From positions 54,991 to 118,990 of the forward strand of contig NZ_UPSE01000205.1 in NCBI RefSeq assembly GCF_900573885.1: a stretch of DNA of 64,000 bases, in the 5' to 3' direction. Positions 9,934 to 20,300 of the stretch are shown here, piece after piece (position 1 is the stretch's first letter; the number at the start of each line of letters is the position of its first letter). This DNA comes from Pseudomonas viridiflava (lineage in GTDB: Bacteria > Pseudomonadota > Gammaproteobacteria > Pseudomonadales > Pseudomonadaceae). The notes under the pieces are model-generated. The model saw nothing but the letters and a program-made list of their open reading frames with translations, did not search any database and was not told the DNA's origin. The position numbers were made by a program, and so were the translations under genes.

Positions 9934-11454
9934 CTAAACCGTCTTGGCAATCCGGCTCGCCAGCAGGGCCCAGCCGAATATCAGAAAACACACAATCACC
10001 AGTGGCCACGAACGCCATTGCAGATAGGGCGTGAGCTTCTGCATGGGCACCACTTCGCCGTACAGCGCGCCTTGTTCAAACTGCGGAATCTGCGTGGTGA
10101 TATGGCCAAACGGGTCGATCAGCCCGGTCACGCCATTGTTGGTGGCGCGGATCATCCAGCGGCCGGCTTCCAGGGCGCGCATCTGCGCCATCTGCAAATG
10201 CTGCAACGGCCCGATGGAGGTGCCGAACCAGGTGTCGTTGCTCACGGTGAGCAGCAACTGGCTCTGCGCAGACAGTTCAGCGGCGAATTCCGGGTACACC
10301 ACTTCGTAGCAAATAAACGGCGCGATCTTGTAACCCTTGGCCTCCAGCAGCGCCTGATTGGCCGGGCCGCGGGCAAAGTCGGACATTGGCAGATCAAAGA
10401 AGGCGATCAGCCCGCGCAGCACATCCTGCAGCGGCACGTATTCGCCAAACGGCACCAGCTTCTGTTTCAGGTAAGTGCCGCTGCCATCGCCGATCACAGT
10501 GATGCCGTTGTAGTAGCGCTTGTCGCCGTGCTCGTCTGTTTCGCGAACCGGTACGCCAGTGATCAGCGTGGCCTTACGGTCGTTGGCGAAACGGGCCATC
10601 ACGCTCAGGTAGCCTTCGGCGAATTCTTTCAGAATCGGCACCGCCGTTTCCGGCCATACGATCAGGTCTACGGGCTTTGCGCTAAACGTCATGTCGCGGT
10701 ACAGGGCCAGCTGCGCGTTCAAGTGCTCAGGACTCCACTTCATTTCCTGCGCGACGTTGCCCTGTAGTGCCGCCACTTTCAGCGGTGCCCCGGCCGGCTC
10801 GGTCCAGGCGTGATTTTTCAGGCCGAACGCCACCAGCCATGGCGCGATCAGCATCACCACGCCAATGGCCAGAAAGGCCTTGCGCTGACCAAGGTGCGGC
10901 AGGTTGACCGCCAGCGCGGCGGTCAACGCCAGCACGAAGGAAATCAGCCACATGCCACCTACTGGCGCCAGGCCGCTGAGCGGACCATCGAGTTGGCTGT
11001 AGCCGGCATACAGCCAGGGAAAGCCGGTAAGGAACCAGCCGCGAAACGCTTCCTGCGCCAGCCACAAGGCGGCGAACGCCAGGGCGTCGGCCAATGGCGC
11101 TTCGACGCGGCGCAACCAGCGCGCCCAGATAAAGGCGGGCAGGGCGAAGAACCAGGCGATGCAGGCGCAAAAGCCAACCGTGAGAAACAACGCCAACGGC
11201 GCAGAGGCGCCGCCGTAGTCATGGATGCTGACGTAAATCCAGCTGGTGCCAGCCACGAACACGCCGAAGCCATAACACCAGCCACGGCCCATCGCCTGCC
11301 GTGGCGTGAGGTCGCGCAGGCCGAGGTAGAACAGGGCGATGGCGAGCAATGCCAAGGGCCAGATGTCGAAGGGGGCGAGTGCGAGGGTGGTGGAGGCGCC
11401 GGCGGCGAGTGCGATCAGGTTGCCGGGCCAACCGGCCTTCGAAATCCAGTTCAT
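9934..11454 (-). CDS. lnt: Apolipoprotein N-acyltransferase Lnt
   Basis: Adds the third acyl chain to the N-terminal cysteine of lipoproteins in the inner membrane. About seven N-terminal membrane segments precede the periplasmic nitrilase domain. The catalytic triad is visible: E269 (VWPETAVP), K332 (KLVPFGEYVP) and C382 (FICYEVVYPE). I placed the start at the ATG at 11454 (MNWISKAG), with AGGA seven bases upstream, giving 506 residues. Last gene of miaB-phoH-ybeY-corC-lnt. Its substrates include the LptE and transglycosylase lipoproteins encoded nearby. Confidence 0.95.
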   Translation of the reverse strand: MNWISKAGWPGNLIALAAGASTTLALAPFDIWPLALLAIALFYLGLRDLTPRQAMGRGWCYGFGVFVAGTSWIYVSIHDYGGASAPLALFLTVGFCACIAWFFALPAFIWARWLRRVEAPLADALAFAALWLAQEAFRGWFLTGFPWLYAGYSQLDGPLSGLAPVGGMWLISFVLALTAALAVNLPHLGQRKAFLAIGVVMLIAPWLVAFGLKNHAWTEPAGAPLKVAALQGNVAQEMKWSPEHLNAQLALYRDMTFSAKPVDLIVWPETAVPILKEFAEGYLSVMARFANDRKATLITGVPVRETDEHGDKRYYNGITVIGDGSGTYLKQKLVPFGEYVPLQDVLRGLIAFFDLPMSDFARGPANQALLEAKGYKIAPFICYEVVYPEFAAELSAQSQLLLTVSNDTWFGTSIGPLQHLQMAQMRALEAGRWMIRATNNGVTGLIDPFGHITTQIPQFEQGALYGEVVPMQKLTPYLQWRSWPLVIVCFLIFGWALLASRIAKTV

Positions 11455-11493
11455 TGTTTTCCTGTTCGTAGCTCGGTATGGGGCGCGCACAGC

Positions 11494-11527
11494 GTTGGGC
11501 TTCGCCTGCGGCTCAACCCAACCTACG
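11494..11527. repeat. GTTGGGCTTCG...CAACCTAC repeat
   Basis: Single copy of the same family as 9817-9903, in the corC-lnt gap. Such a hairpin inside an operon may act on mRNA processing rather than termination. Confidence 0.7.
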
Positions 11528-11561
11528 TCGCGCTCGATTGGGTGAGTGCGTGGATTATTCT

Positions 11562-12401
11562 CTAACGGTCTATACGGGTCAGGCGCAGCAGGTGGATGCG
11601 GCGGCTGTCGGCGCTCAGTACGCGGAAACGGAAGTCGCCGATTTCGGCAATTTCGTTGCGTTTGGGCAGATGGCCGAAGGCGCTCATGACCAAGCCGCCG
11701 ACGGTGTGGAACTCGTCGTCGGTGAATTCGCTGTCGAACGACTCGTTGAATGCGTCGATGGGCGTCAGCGCCTTGATCAGGAAGTCGCCGCTGGGCAGCG
11801 GTTTGATGTAGCTGTCTTCTTCGACGTCATGCTCGTCTTCGATGTCGCCGACGATTTGCTCCAGCACGTCTTCAATGGTCACCAAACCCGCCACGCCGCC
11901 GTACTCGTCGATGACGATGGCCATGTGGTTATGGTTGGCGCGGAATTCGCGCAGCAGCACGTTCAGGCGCTTGGACTCCGGCACAAAAGTGGCCGGGCGC
12001 AGCATGTCTTTGATGTTGAACGGCTGACTTTCGTCCTGCAGCACCAGCGGCAGCAGGTCTTTGGCCAGCAGCACGCCGATTACGTCGTCCAGGCTTTCGC
12101 CGACGACGGGGTAGCGCGAGTGGGCGGATTCGATGATCGCCGGAATCAGCTCTTTGGGCGTCAGACCAGCTTTGATGCTGACCATTTGCGAGCGCGGCAC
12201 CATGATGTCGCGCACTTGCAGGTCGGCCACCTGAATGGCGCCTTCAACAATGGCCAGTGCTTCGCTGTCGAGGAGTTTGTTCTGATGGGCGTCGCGCAGC
12301 AGCTCCAGCAGCTCCTGGCGGTTTTTCGGCTCATGGGCAAAAGCCTGGGTGAGTTTGCCTAACCAGGATTTTTGCCCGTTGCTCGATCGGTCTTCGCTCA
12401 T
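11562..12401 (-). CDS. corC: CorC/YbeX CBS-domain protein
   Basis: Cytoplasmic protein with two CBS domains (about residues 70-190, VRDIMVPRSQMVSI and IDEYGGVAGLVTIEDVLEQIVGDI) and a C-terminal CorC_HlyC domain. The family is linked to magnesium and cobalt efflux, and E. coli ybeX mutants have ribosome-related defects. The 279-residue form has no transmembrane part. It sits between ybeY and lnt as in most gammaproteobacteria, which suggests a role linked to ribosome maturation or membrane physiology. Confidence 0.94.
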   Translation of the reverse strand: MSEDRSSNGQKSWLGKLTQAFAHEPKNRQELLELLRDAHQNKLLDSEALAIVEGAIQVADLQVRDIMVPRSQMVSIKAGLTPKELIPAIIESAHSRYPVVGESLDDVIGVLLAKDLLPLVLQDESQPFNIKDMLRPATFVPESKRLNVLLREFRANHNHMAIVIDEYGGVAGLVTIEDVLEQIVGDIEDEHDVEEDSYIKPLPSGDFLIKALTPIDAFNESFDSEFTDDEFHTVGGLVMSAFGHLPKRNEIAEIGDFRFRVLSADSRRIHLLRLTRIDR

Positions 12402-12442
12402 GCTGTGTACTCAGTGTTCCGTTCTGGTGCCTGGGAGCCAGG

Positions 12443-12898
12443 CTATTCGTCGCCGGCGTAAGGGTCCGGGTGACCCAATTCGGCGAGCAATTGTTGTTCC
12501 AAGGTTTCCATCTCGACGGCTTCTTCCTCGTCAATATGGTCGTAGCCTAATAAATGCAAGCAGCCGTGAATCACCAGGTGCGCCCAGTGGGCTTCCGGGC
12601 TTTTGCCCTGTTCGGCGGCTTCACGCTCGACCACCTGCACGCAGATCACCAGATCGCCGAGCAGGGGGATGTCGAGCAGTTCGTCGGGCACGTCGGCGGG
12701 GAAAGACAGCACGTTGGTGGCGTAGTCTTTCTGCCGGTAGGTGTGGTTGAGTTCGCGCGCTTCGGGTTCATCGACCAGGCGAATGGTCAGCTCCGAATCC
12801 GCCGTGCGTTGGCGCAGCGCCAGCTCGCACCATTGGCGGAACTGGGCTTCGTTGGGGCTGGCGGCACTGCTGGCGTTCTGCAGATCAAGCTCAAGCAT
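12443..12898 (-). CDS. ybeY: Endoribonuclease YbeY
   Basis: Zinc-dependent RNase used in 16S rRNA 3'-end maturation and 70S quality control. The zinc site is [11 protein letters not shown] near residue 120 and the protein is 151 residues. The start at MLELDLQN overlaps the phoH end by eight bases (ATGCTTGA), so translation is coupled. YbeY, PhoH-like YbeZ and CorC/YbeX form a conserved cluster. Confidence 0.95.
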   Translation of the reverse strand: MLELDLQNASSAASPNEAQFRQWCELALRQRTADSELTIRLVDEPEARELNHTYRQKDYATNVLSFPADVPDELLDIPLLGDLVICVQVVEREAAEQGKSPEAHWAHLVIHGCLHLLGYDHIDEEEAVEMETLEQQLLAELGHPDPYAGDE

Positions 12899-13916
12899 CG
12901 CCGCGGTCTGCCTCGGAGGCTGCTTTTTTGCTGTCGGCGCTTTTGCGTTCGGCTGCGGTTTCGAAGGCTTCGTACGCCTCGACGATGCGCTGCACCAGCG
13001 GGTGGCGAACCACGTCTTTGGACAGGAAATGGGTGAAGGAAATACCAGGCACATCCTTCAACACATCGATCACGTGGGTCAGGCCCGACTTGGTGCCGCG
13101 CGGCAGGTCGACCTGGGTGATGTCGCCAGTGATCACCGCCGTAGAGCCAAAGCCGATCCGCGTGAGGAACATTTTCATCTGCTCCAGCGTGGTGTTCTGG
13201 CTCTCGTCGAGAATGATGAAGCTGTTATTCAGCGTCCGGCCACGCATATAAGCCAGCGGCGCAACTTCGATCACTTGTTTCTCGATGAGCTTGGCCACTT
13301 GTTCGAAGCCGAGCATTTCGTACAGCGCGTCGTACAGCGGGCGAAGATACGGGTCGATCTTTTGTGACAGGTCGCCTGGCAAAAAGCCCAGTTTCTCGCC
13401 CGCTTCCACCGCCGGGCGCACCAGCAGAATCCGGCGGATCTGCTCACGCTCCAGCGCGTCCACGGCACACGCCACGGCCAGGTAGGTTTTACCCGTACCG
13501 GCTGGGCCGATGCCGAAGTTGATGTCGTGGTCGAGGATCGATTTAACGTAGCGCTGCTGATTCAGACCGCGCGGGCGAATCATGCCCTTGCGGGTACGCA
13601 GCGCCACGTTCGCTTCCACCGTGCTGCTGGCAGCCAATTGCTCAACCGCAGATTCCTGCAGGAACAGATGGACAACGTCCGGCGACAGTTGGGTAGCGTT
13701 GGTTTCGCGGTACAGGCGGCGCAGCAGTTGCTCGGCGGCCTGGGTGGTTTCGGGTGGACCCACCAATTCGAACTGGTTTCCGCGGTTGCGGATTTCGATA
13801 GCGAGGCGCTGTTCGATCAAGCGCAAATGCTCGTCGAATTGCCCGCACAGATTGGCGAAGCGGCGTGCTTCAAAGGGTTCGAGGATAAAACGATGCGGTT
13901 CTATGGGTGCGTTCAA
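12891..13916 (-). CDS. ybeZ: PhoH-like ATPase YbeZ
   Basis: PhoH-family P-loop ATPase, a partner of YbeY. Walker A GPAGTGKT is at residues 137-144; Walker B is [10 protein letters not shown]. The N-terminal 100 residues form the KH-like/PhoH N-terminal region. 341 residues. The apparent start codon is TTG at 13916 ([10 protein letters not shown]), with no clear Shine-Dalgarno; no in-frame ATG close by fits better, so translation may be weak or coupled to miaB. Confidence 0.94.
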   Translation of the reverse strand: MNAPIEPHRFILEPFEARRFANLCGQFDEHLRLIEQRLAIEIRNRGNQFELVGPPETTQAAEQLLRRLYRETNATQLSPDVVHLFLQESAVEQLAASSTVEANVALRTRKGMIRPRGLNQQRYVKSILDHDINFGIGPAGTGKTYLAVACAVDALEREQIRRILLVRPAVEAGEKLGFLPGDLSQKIDPYLRPLYDALYEMLGFEQVAKLIEKQVIEVAPLAYMRGRTLNNSFIILDESQNTTLEQMKMFLTRIGFGSTAVITGDITQVDLPRGTKSGLTHVIDVLKDVPGISFTHFLSKDVVRHPLVQRIVEAYEAFETAAERKSADSKKAASEADRGDA

Positions 13917-13968
13917 GGTCGTGTGTAGCCGCCACTCGGCAAGTAAGAAGAACCGCAGGATAACTCCG

Positions 13969-13996
13969 GATGCCCGAGTGGGAAAGCTCGGGCATC
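13969..13996 (-). other. Intercistronic hairpin between miaB and phoH
   Basis: A perfect 10-bp stem (13969-13978 with 13987-13996) with an eight-base loop lies in the 87-base gap. No U run follows on the minus strand. It may partly terminate or protect the miaB message. Confidence 0.6.
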
Positions 13997-14003
13997 TGCG
14001 CCT

Positions 14004-15371
14004 TTAGTGGCACTCGGCCACAGCTGCCGCTTGCGCGCCGTTTTCAACGACCAGACTGCCGCGCAAGGAGTGGGGTCTGGCCTCGTCGATCCGTACGTCG
14101 GCGAACTGCCCGATCAGGCGCGGATTATCGCAGCGGAAGTTAACGATACGGTTGTTCTCGGTGCGGCCGGTGAGCTGCCCCGGGTCGCGCTTGGAGAAGT
14201 CATTGACCAGCACGCGCTGAATGCTGCCGACCATCTTGCGGCTGATTTCAAAGCCTTGCTGATCGAGACGGTGCTGCAAGCGCGCCAGGCGCTCGCGGTT
14301 AGTCTCGGCGGGAATGTCATCCGGCAGATCGGCCGCTGGCGTGCCGGGGCGGGCGCTATAAACGAAGGAGTAAGAGAAGTCGAAACCAACGTCGGCCACC
14401 AACTGCATGGTGTTCTCGAAGTCTTTCTCGGTTTCGCCGGGAAAGCCGACGATGAAGTCCGATGTGATGCTGATATCCGGCACCGCCGCCTTCAGCTTGC
14501 GGATTTTCGACTTGTACTCCAGCACCGTGTGATTGCGCTTCATCGCCGCCAGAATGCGGTCGGAACCGGCCTGCACGGGCAGGTGCAAGTGCTTGACCAA
14601 TTCCGGCACTTCCGCGTGGGCGCGGATCAGGCTGTCGGAAAACTCCAGCGGGTGCGAGGTGGTGTAGCGAATGCGGTCGATGCCATCGATGGCCGCAACC
14701 ACGCGGATCAGCTCTGCCAGGTCGGCCGTGCGGCCGTCGTGCGTCATGCCACGGAAGCCGTTGACGTTCTGCCCCAGCAGCGTCACTTCCCGCACACCGT
14801 GCTCGGCCAGGTGAATCACCTCGGCGAGCACGTCATCGAATGGCCGGCTGACTTCTTCGCCGCGGGTGTAAGGCACCACGCAGAATGTGCAGTACTTGCT
14901 GCAGCCTTCCATGATCGACACGTAGGCGCTGGGCCCGTCGATACGCGGCTCGGGCAGACGGTCGAATTTTTCGATTTCAGGAAAGCTGACATCCACCTGC
15001 GGCAGGCGGGTAACGCGCGCGGCGTCGATCATTTCCGGCAACCGGTGCAGCGTCTGCGGGCCGAACACCACATCCACATAGGGCGCGCGGTCGCGAATGG
15101 CCGCGCCTTCCTGACTGGCCACGCAACCGCCAACGGCGATCACCATGTCCGGCTTGGCCAGCTTCAGCTCACGCCAGCGGCCCAATTGCGAATACACCCG
15201 GTCTTGAGCGCGCTCACGGATGGAGCAGGTATTGAGCAGAATGACATCGGCGTCTTCAGCGCGGGCGGTGACTTCCAGGGCCTGATGTTCGCCCAGCAGG
15301 TCGATCATGCGCGAGCTGTCGTACTCGTTCATTTGGCAACCGTGGGTTTCGATATACAGCTTCTTGCTCAT
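14004..15371 (-). CDS. miaB: tRNA-2-methylthio-N6-dimethylallyladenosine synthase MiaB
   Basis: Adds the methylthio group to i6A37 in tRNAs reading UNN codons. Radical-SAM cysteines are C157, C161 and C164 (GCSKYCTFC); the auxiliary cluster uses C12, C49 and C83 in the UPF0004 domain; a TRAM domain ends the protein. I used the ATG at 15371 ([15 protein letters not shown]), giving 455 residues. First gene of the run to lnt. One target is tRNA-Trp, whose A37 modification influences trp attenuation in bacteria. Confidence 0.96.
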   Translation of the reverse strand: MSKKLYIETHGCQMNEYDSSRMIDLLGEHQALEVTARAEDADVILLNTCSIRERAQDRVYSQLGRWRELKLAKPDMVIAVGGCVASQEGAAIRDRAPYVDVVFGPQTLHRLPEMIDAARVTRLPQVDVSFPEIEKFDRLPEPRIDGPSAYVSIMEGCSKYCTFCVVPYTRGEEVSRPFDDVLAEVIHLAEHGVREVTLLGQNVNGFRGMTHDGRTADLAELIRVVAAIDGIDRIRYTTSHPLEFSDSLIRAHAEVPELVKHLHLPVQAGSDRILAAMKRNHTVLEYKSKIRKLKAAVPDISITSDFIVGFPGETEKDFENTMQLVADVGFDFSYSFVYSARPGTPAADLPDDIPAETNRERLARLQHRLDQQGFEISRKMVGSIQRVLVNDFSKRDPGQLTGRTENNRIVNFRCDNPRLIGQFADVRIDEARPHSLRGSLVVENGAQAAAVAECH

Positions 15372-15513
15372 GCGCGTTCCGGATCTCAACGAGATGGGGT
15401 GTAAAACGAACCGCGCATTATAGGGACGCCGATGCCTGCGGCCTAGCATTGCCTGTCGGGAGCCTATGCTATGATCGCGCCCCCCAAAATTTCCCCCGGT
15501 TTTTCTCCCTCCC

Positions 15514-15840
15514 ATGAGCAAGCGTGAACCTATCTATAAGGTGATCTTCCTCAACCAAGGCCAGGTGTTCGAGATGTACGCCAAGCAGATCTACCAGAGC
15601 GATCTGTGGGGCTTTCTGGAAGTGGAGGAGTTCGTTTTTGGTGAGCGCACGCAGGTGGTGGTGGATCCAAGCGAGGAGAAGCTGAAGGCGCAGTTCGAGG
15701 GGGTTGTTCGTAGTTTTGTGCCGATGCATGCGATTGTGCGGATTGATGAGGTGGAGCGTCTGGGTACGCCGAAGATCAGCGAGGCACGGCCGGGGGCGGG
15801 GAATGTGATGCCGTTTCCGATGCCAATGCCGGATAAGTGA
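15514..15840 (+). CDS. DUF1820 family protein
   Basis: A 108-residue conserved gammaproteobacterial protein of unknown function ([25 protein letters not shown]...). It has a beta-rich core with [23 protein letters not shown] and a disordered Pro/Met tail ([11 protein letters not shown]). It is divergent from miaB; TATGAT at 15470-15475 is a plausible -10, with TTGCCT 15 bases upstream as a poorly spaced -35. It marks the end of the left syntenic block. Confidence 0.85.
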   Translation: MSKREPIYKVIFLNQGQVFEMYAKQIYQSDLWGFLEVEEFVFGERTQVVVDPSEEKLKAQFEGVVRSFVPMHAIVRIDEVERLGTPKISEARPGAGNVMPFPMPMPDK

Positions 15841-15912
15841 GGGTCGCCGGCTGGCGATCTGTTTGTTGTCGGGGATGCGCGCTGATCGTTGGCCCGACAC
15901 TGTTTAATAATG

Positions 15913-16188
15913 TTCATTACCGCGTGTGCTGAACGTTTTGTTTCGCGCCTTACGCGCGACTCACTTTTTAGCAGTCGCCCGGAATGCCGGCCCAGCTAAA
16001 AAGTAAGCAAAAAGGGCTTGCCCCTACCTTGGGTCTACGCTGCGCTGCGACTTCCCTCCCTCCGTCGCCGCTCCGGGGGCCGTCACAACGGGCCATCCAT
16101 GGCCCGATGTTCCTTTCGCGGCTCCCGGCCGCTCAACCCCCTCCACGTCGACTCCACTCGGCCTGCGATAAACGGGGCGGGTAGATCA
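15913..16188. repeat. Long dispersed repeat, copy A (276 bp)
   Basis: In the 577-base gap before the EamA gene. It matches copy B at 35658-35917 over nearly its whole length in the same direction; copy A carries a 16-base insertion near 15981. It starts TTCATTACCGCGTGTGCTGAACG and ends AAACGGGGCGGGTAGATCA. An inner palindrome (ACTTTTTAGC ... GCTAAAAAGT) lies at 15963-16003. Small Arg-rich open frames cross it; in one (about 16018-16188) six of ten differences between copies are third-position silent changes. Confidence 0.85.
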
Positions 16189-16245
16189 CAAGCCAATCAA
16201 GATCACGAGCCAGGCATAAATCAAAAGCCAGATCACGATTAAATT

Positions 16246-16284
16246 CCCCTCTCCCGCCTGCGGGAGAGGGGCTAGGGGAGAGGG
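16246..16284. repeat. CCCTCTCCC/GGGAGAGGG inverted repeat
   Basis: CCCCTCTCCCGCCTGCGGGAGAGGGG followed by CTAGGGGAGAGGG, a common dispersed gammaproteobacterial hairpin. The rest of 16190-16417 shows no gene or clear promoter. Confidence 0.6.
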
Positions 16285-16417
16285 CCGGCCCTAACGCGGT
16301 CTCCGTTAGGCCACAACCCACCGCTGTATCCCCAATCCCATCCCCCACTGTCTCTGTTCGTCCCGCCGCCCCCGCTTCTACACTCCCTCTCTTGCCTGCC
16401 GCCCGCCGAGCCTTGCC

Positions 16418-17305
16418 ATGCAATCGCGTTTCCCGCTGTTACTCATCGCTGCCTTCGCCGCGCTCTATGTCATTTGGGGTTCCACCTATCTGGTGATCCG
16501 CATCGGTGTGGAAAGCTGGCCGCCTCTGTTGATGGCGGCGGTGCGTTTTCTGATTGCCGGCGGGTTGATGTATGCCTGGCTGCGCTGGCGTGGTACGCCG
16601 GCTCCCACGTGGCGGGAGTGGCGGGCGGCGGCGTTGGTGGGCACGTTGTTGTTGGCGTTGGGCAACGGCGGGGTCACGTTGGCGGAGCACGCGGGTGTGG
16701 CCTCCGGCGTGGCGGCGCTTGCGGTGGCGACGGTGCCGTTGTTCACGCTGGTGTTCAATCGCTGGTTCGGGCACCGCAATTCGAAACTGGAGTGGGCCGG
16801 TATCGCGCTTGGCATGACCGGCATCGCCTTGCTCAATTTCGGTTCAAACCTGCAGGCCAGCCCGGCCGGCGCGGCGTTGCTTGTGTTTGCTGCGGCCAGT
16901 TGGGCGTTCGGTTCGGTGTGGGGCAAAACCTTACCGTTGCCCAACGGTCCGATGGCCAGCGCCACGGAGATGCTGGGCGGCGGCGCGGTGATGTTGGTGG
17001 GCAGCGTGCTCAGCGGTGAACGCATGACGCACATGCCCAGCGCTGCTGGCTGGGGCGCGCTGCTGTATCTGATTTTCTTCGGTTCGATCATCGCGTTCAG
17101 CTCGTACGTGTATTTGCTCAAACACGTTCGCCCGGCGGCGGCCACCAGCTATGCCTATGTCAATCCGGTGGTCGCGGTGTTGCTGGGTATCTGGTTTGCC
17201 AATGAGCAGATCGGCATCGAGGAATGGCTGGCCATGCTGGTGATCATCAGCGCGGTGGTGCTGATCGGTCTGCCGCAGTGGCGGCGCGGGCCCGCCAGGC
17301 AGTAG
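16418..17305 (+). CDS. EamA-family drug/metabolite transporter (YedA-like)
   Basis: Ten-segment inner-membrane exporter of 295 residues made of two EamA repeats. The opening AALYVIWGSTYLVIRIGVE and the second-repeat SSYVYLLKHVRPAAATSYAYVNP resemble E. coli YedA. The substrate is unknown. It stands alone between a repeat-filled gap and the sensor kinase gene, same strand, 55 bases apart. No strong Shine-Dalgarno is visible. Confidence 0.87.
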   Translation: MQSRFPLLLIAAFAALYVIWGSTYLVIRIGVESWPPLLMAAVRFLIAGGLMYAWLRWRGTPAPTWREWRAAALVGTLLLALGNGGVTLAEHAGVASGVAALAVATVPLFTLVFNRWFGHRNSKLEWAGIALGMTGIALLNFGSNLQASPAGAALLVFAAASWAFGSVWGKTLPLPNGPMASATEMLGGGAVMLVGSVLSGERMTHMPSAAGWGALLYLIFFGSIIAFSSYVYLLKHVRPAAATSYAYVNPVVAVLLGIWFANEQIGIEEWLAMLVIISAVVLIGLPQWRRGPARQ

Positions 17306-17360
17306 CGCCCGCGCCGTGTCTGACTAAGCTAGCTGAGCAAGATCACGCAATGGAGGCAGT

Positions 17361-20300
17361 ATGGGTGGTTGCAAGGCATGGCTGGTCGGCCTGCTGGTCG
17401 CGCTGTGCGCTGTGCAGGCGTGGGCCGCGCCGTTGCAGCTCAACAGCGAGGAACGCGCCTGGGTGCAGGCGCATCCGGTGGTGCGCGTTGGCGTGCAGCG
17501 CGGTGGCTGGGAGCCGTTCGATGTCATGGGCGAGCAGGGTCAGCACACGGGCATTTCCGGCGATTACCTGGCCTTGCTCGGCCAGCGTCTGGGCATTCGT
17601 TTCGAAACGGTGCAGTTCGACGATTGGAACGCCACCCTCGCGGCGCTGGGTACCGGGCAGGTCGACATGCTGCCCTCGGTGGCGCAAACGCCCGAGCGTG
17701 AGGGCCGCATGGCCTTCACCGATTCCTACCTGACCAGCAACAGCCTGATATTTACCCGTCACGAATCCCCCATTCGCAATACGCAAGACCTCGCCGGCAA
17801 GCGCGTCGCCATAGAACGCGGCTACGTCACCGAGGGCCTGCTGCGCGCCGCCGTGCCGCTGGCGCAGGTTATTGAAGTGGGCAGCGCTGAGGAGGCGCTG
17901 CGAACCGTGTCGTCCGGCGGCGCCGATGCCTATGTCGGCAACATGATTGTTGCCAGTTATCTGATCCGCAAACTCAGCCTGGCCAACCTTGAACTGCGCG
18001 GCGAGTCGGGCCTGCTGCGCAGTGAATTGCACTTTGCCGTGCGCCGGGACTGGCCGCAGCTGGTCGGCGTGTTGGACAAAGCCCTCGACAGCCTGGAGCG
18101 CGAGGAGCACGACCAGATTCTCGATCGTTGGCTGCCGCCTCTGACTGCCTTCAGCTGGCAGGGGCTGTTTGCGGTTGGTTGGCCTTACCTGCTCGGCGTA
18201 GTGGTGGCGCTCGTGGTTGTGGTTCTGTGGAACCGCCACCTGCGCACGCAGATTCGCCAGCGCCAACTGGCCGAGGCGGAAGTGGTGCGCCAGCGCAGTA
18301 CCTTGCTGGCGATCATCAATGCCATTCCCGATCCGATCTGGTTCAAAGACATTCAGGGCCGCTACCTGGGCATCAACCAGGCCTGTGCCGATCTGTTCGG
18401 CCAGAGCAGCGAGCAGGTGCTGGGCAAGCGCGATCATGAACTGCTCAATATCGAGTGGGCGTCCAAGCGCGAGGAGCACGACTACACGGCGCTGACCCGC
18501 GACGGCACCTATGAAAGCGAAGGGCGGGTGCGTTACCCGGATGGCCACTGGGTGGTGTTCGATACCTTGCGCACCATTTTTCGCGACGACCGCGGCGTGC
18601 CGCTGGGGCTGGTTGGCGTAAGCCGCGACATCACCGCCCGCAAACAAGCCGAAGCGGCCATGGCCGATGCCAAGGAGCTGGCCGAAGAAGCGGCGCGGCT
18701 GAAGTCGGATTTTCTCGCCAACATGAGCCATGAAATCCGCACGCCCATGAACGCCATTATCGGCATGGCCCACCTGGTGCAGAAAACCGAACTGGCGCCA
18801 CGCCAACGCAGTTACATCGAGAAAATCCAGCAAGCCAGCGGGCACCTGCTCGGGGTGATCAACGACATTCTCGACTTCTCGAAAATCGAAGCCGGCAAGC
18901 TCGGCATCGAGCACATCGACTTCAATCTGCAGCAGGTACTGGAAAACGTCGCCAACCTGATTGGCGAGAAAGTCGCGGGCAAGCACCTGGAGCTGGTGTT
19001 CAACCTCGACCCCAAGCTGCCGCTGCAACTGGTCGGTGACCCGCTGCGCATTGGCCAGATATTGATCAACTACGCCAACAATGCGGTGAAGTTCACTGAG
19101 CGCGGGGAGATCGAGCTGCTTATTCGCGCCGAGCAACAGGACGCCGATCAGGTGCAGGTGTATTTCGCCGTGCGCGATACCGGCATCGGCATCAGCCACG
19201 ACCAGCTTGAGCGCCTGTTCGAGTCTTTCCAGCAGGCTGACAGCTCCACCACGCGCAAATACGGTGGCACCGGGTTGGGCCTGGCAATTTGCAAACGGCT
19301 GGCCGAGGCCATGGGCGGGCGGGTAGGCGTGCAGAGTCAGGCTGGGCGCGGCAGCCTGTTCTGGTGCCGGTTGCCACTGGGCATCTCGGCGCACAAACAG
19401 CAGGTTCTGCAAGCGCAGCCCAGCCTGCGTGGGCGCCGCGTGCTGGTGGTGGACGACAACGACAGCGCTCGCCGCGTGCTGCACGACATGCTGGTGGGCA
19501 TGAGTTTTCGGGTGGAAACCGCGGTGTCGGGCAGCGCCGCGTTGCGCCAGGTACAACTGGCAGACCAGCGTCAGCCTTTCGACCTGGTGCTGCTCGACTG
19601 GCAGATGCCCGACATGGACGGCATCGAAACCGCCCGGCAATTGCAGCAAATCGGTTTGCAGGCCCAGCCGCGTCTATTAATGGTGACGGCCCACGGCCGC
19701 GAAGAAGTGCTGCATGAGGCCCGGCAAGTGGGCGTCGACGACGTGCTGCTCAAACCGCTCAACCCTTCGGTGCTGCTTGATGCCGTAGTCACTTCGCTCG
19801 CCAGCCACAGCGCGCCCGGCCCGGCCGGTGTGGCGCCGGCAACCGTCGGTGAGGCCTTGCCGAAGCTGGCCGGCAAGCGCGTGCTGCTGGTGGAAGACAA
19901 CGAGCTGAACCGCGAAGTGGCCTGCGGGCTGCTGGAAGAAAGCGGACTGCAGATCGAGCAAGCCGAAGACGGCGCCCAGGCGGTGGACATTATGCTGGCC
20001 AAGGGCGAGGGCTACTTCGATGCGGTACTGATGGACATGCAAATGCCGGTGCTCGACGGCCTTGCCGCCACGCGTCGGCTGCGCGCCGAAGCGCAGTTCG
20101 CCCATCTGCCCATCATCGCCATGACCGCCAACGCCTTGCCTGCCGATCGCGAGCGCTGCCTGGACGCCGGCATGGACGATCACCTTGGCAAACCACTGGA
20201 CCCGGACCTGCTCTGGCGCACCCTGGCGCGCTGGCTGCGGGTCGACCCGGGGCCGGCGAGTACTGAGCCGACAGCGGCCCCGCAAACCTGGCACTTGCCG

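Noticed and set aside
15913..16188. Insertion sequence
   Set aside because: No transposase, no terminal inverted repeats and no target duplication seen; only a dispersed repeat can be supported.
16018..16242. Confident protein-coding gene in the long repeat
   Set aside because: No ribosome site, and only a weak silent-change skew from two copies; kept as a finding, not a gene.
17343..19649. 768-codon open frame antisense to the hybrid kinase gene
   Set aside because: It mirrors the kinase gene, whose domains are clear in the other frame. Long antisense frames are common in GC-rich DNA, and the product has no recognisable domain.
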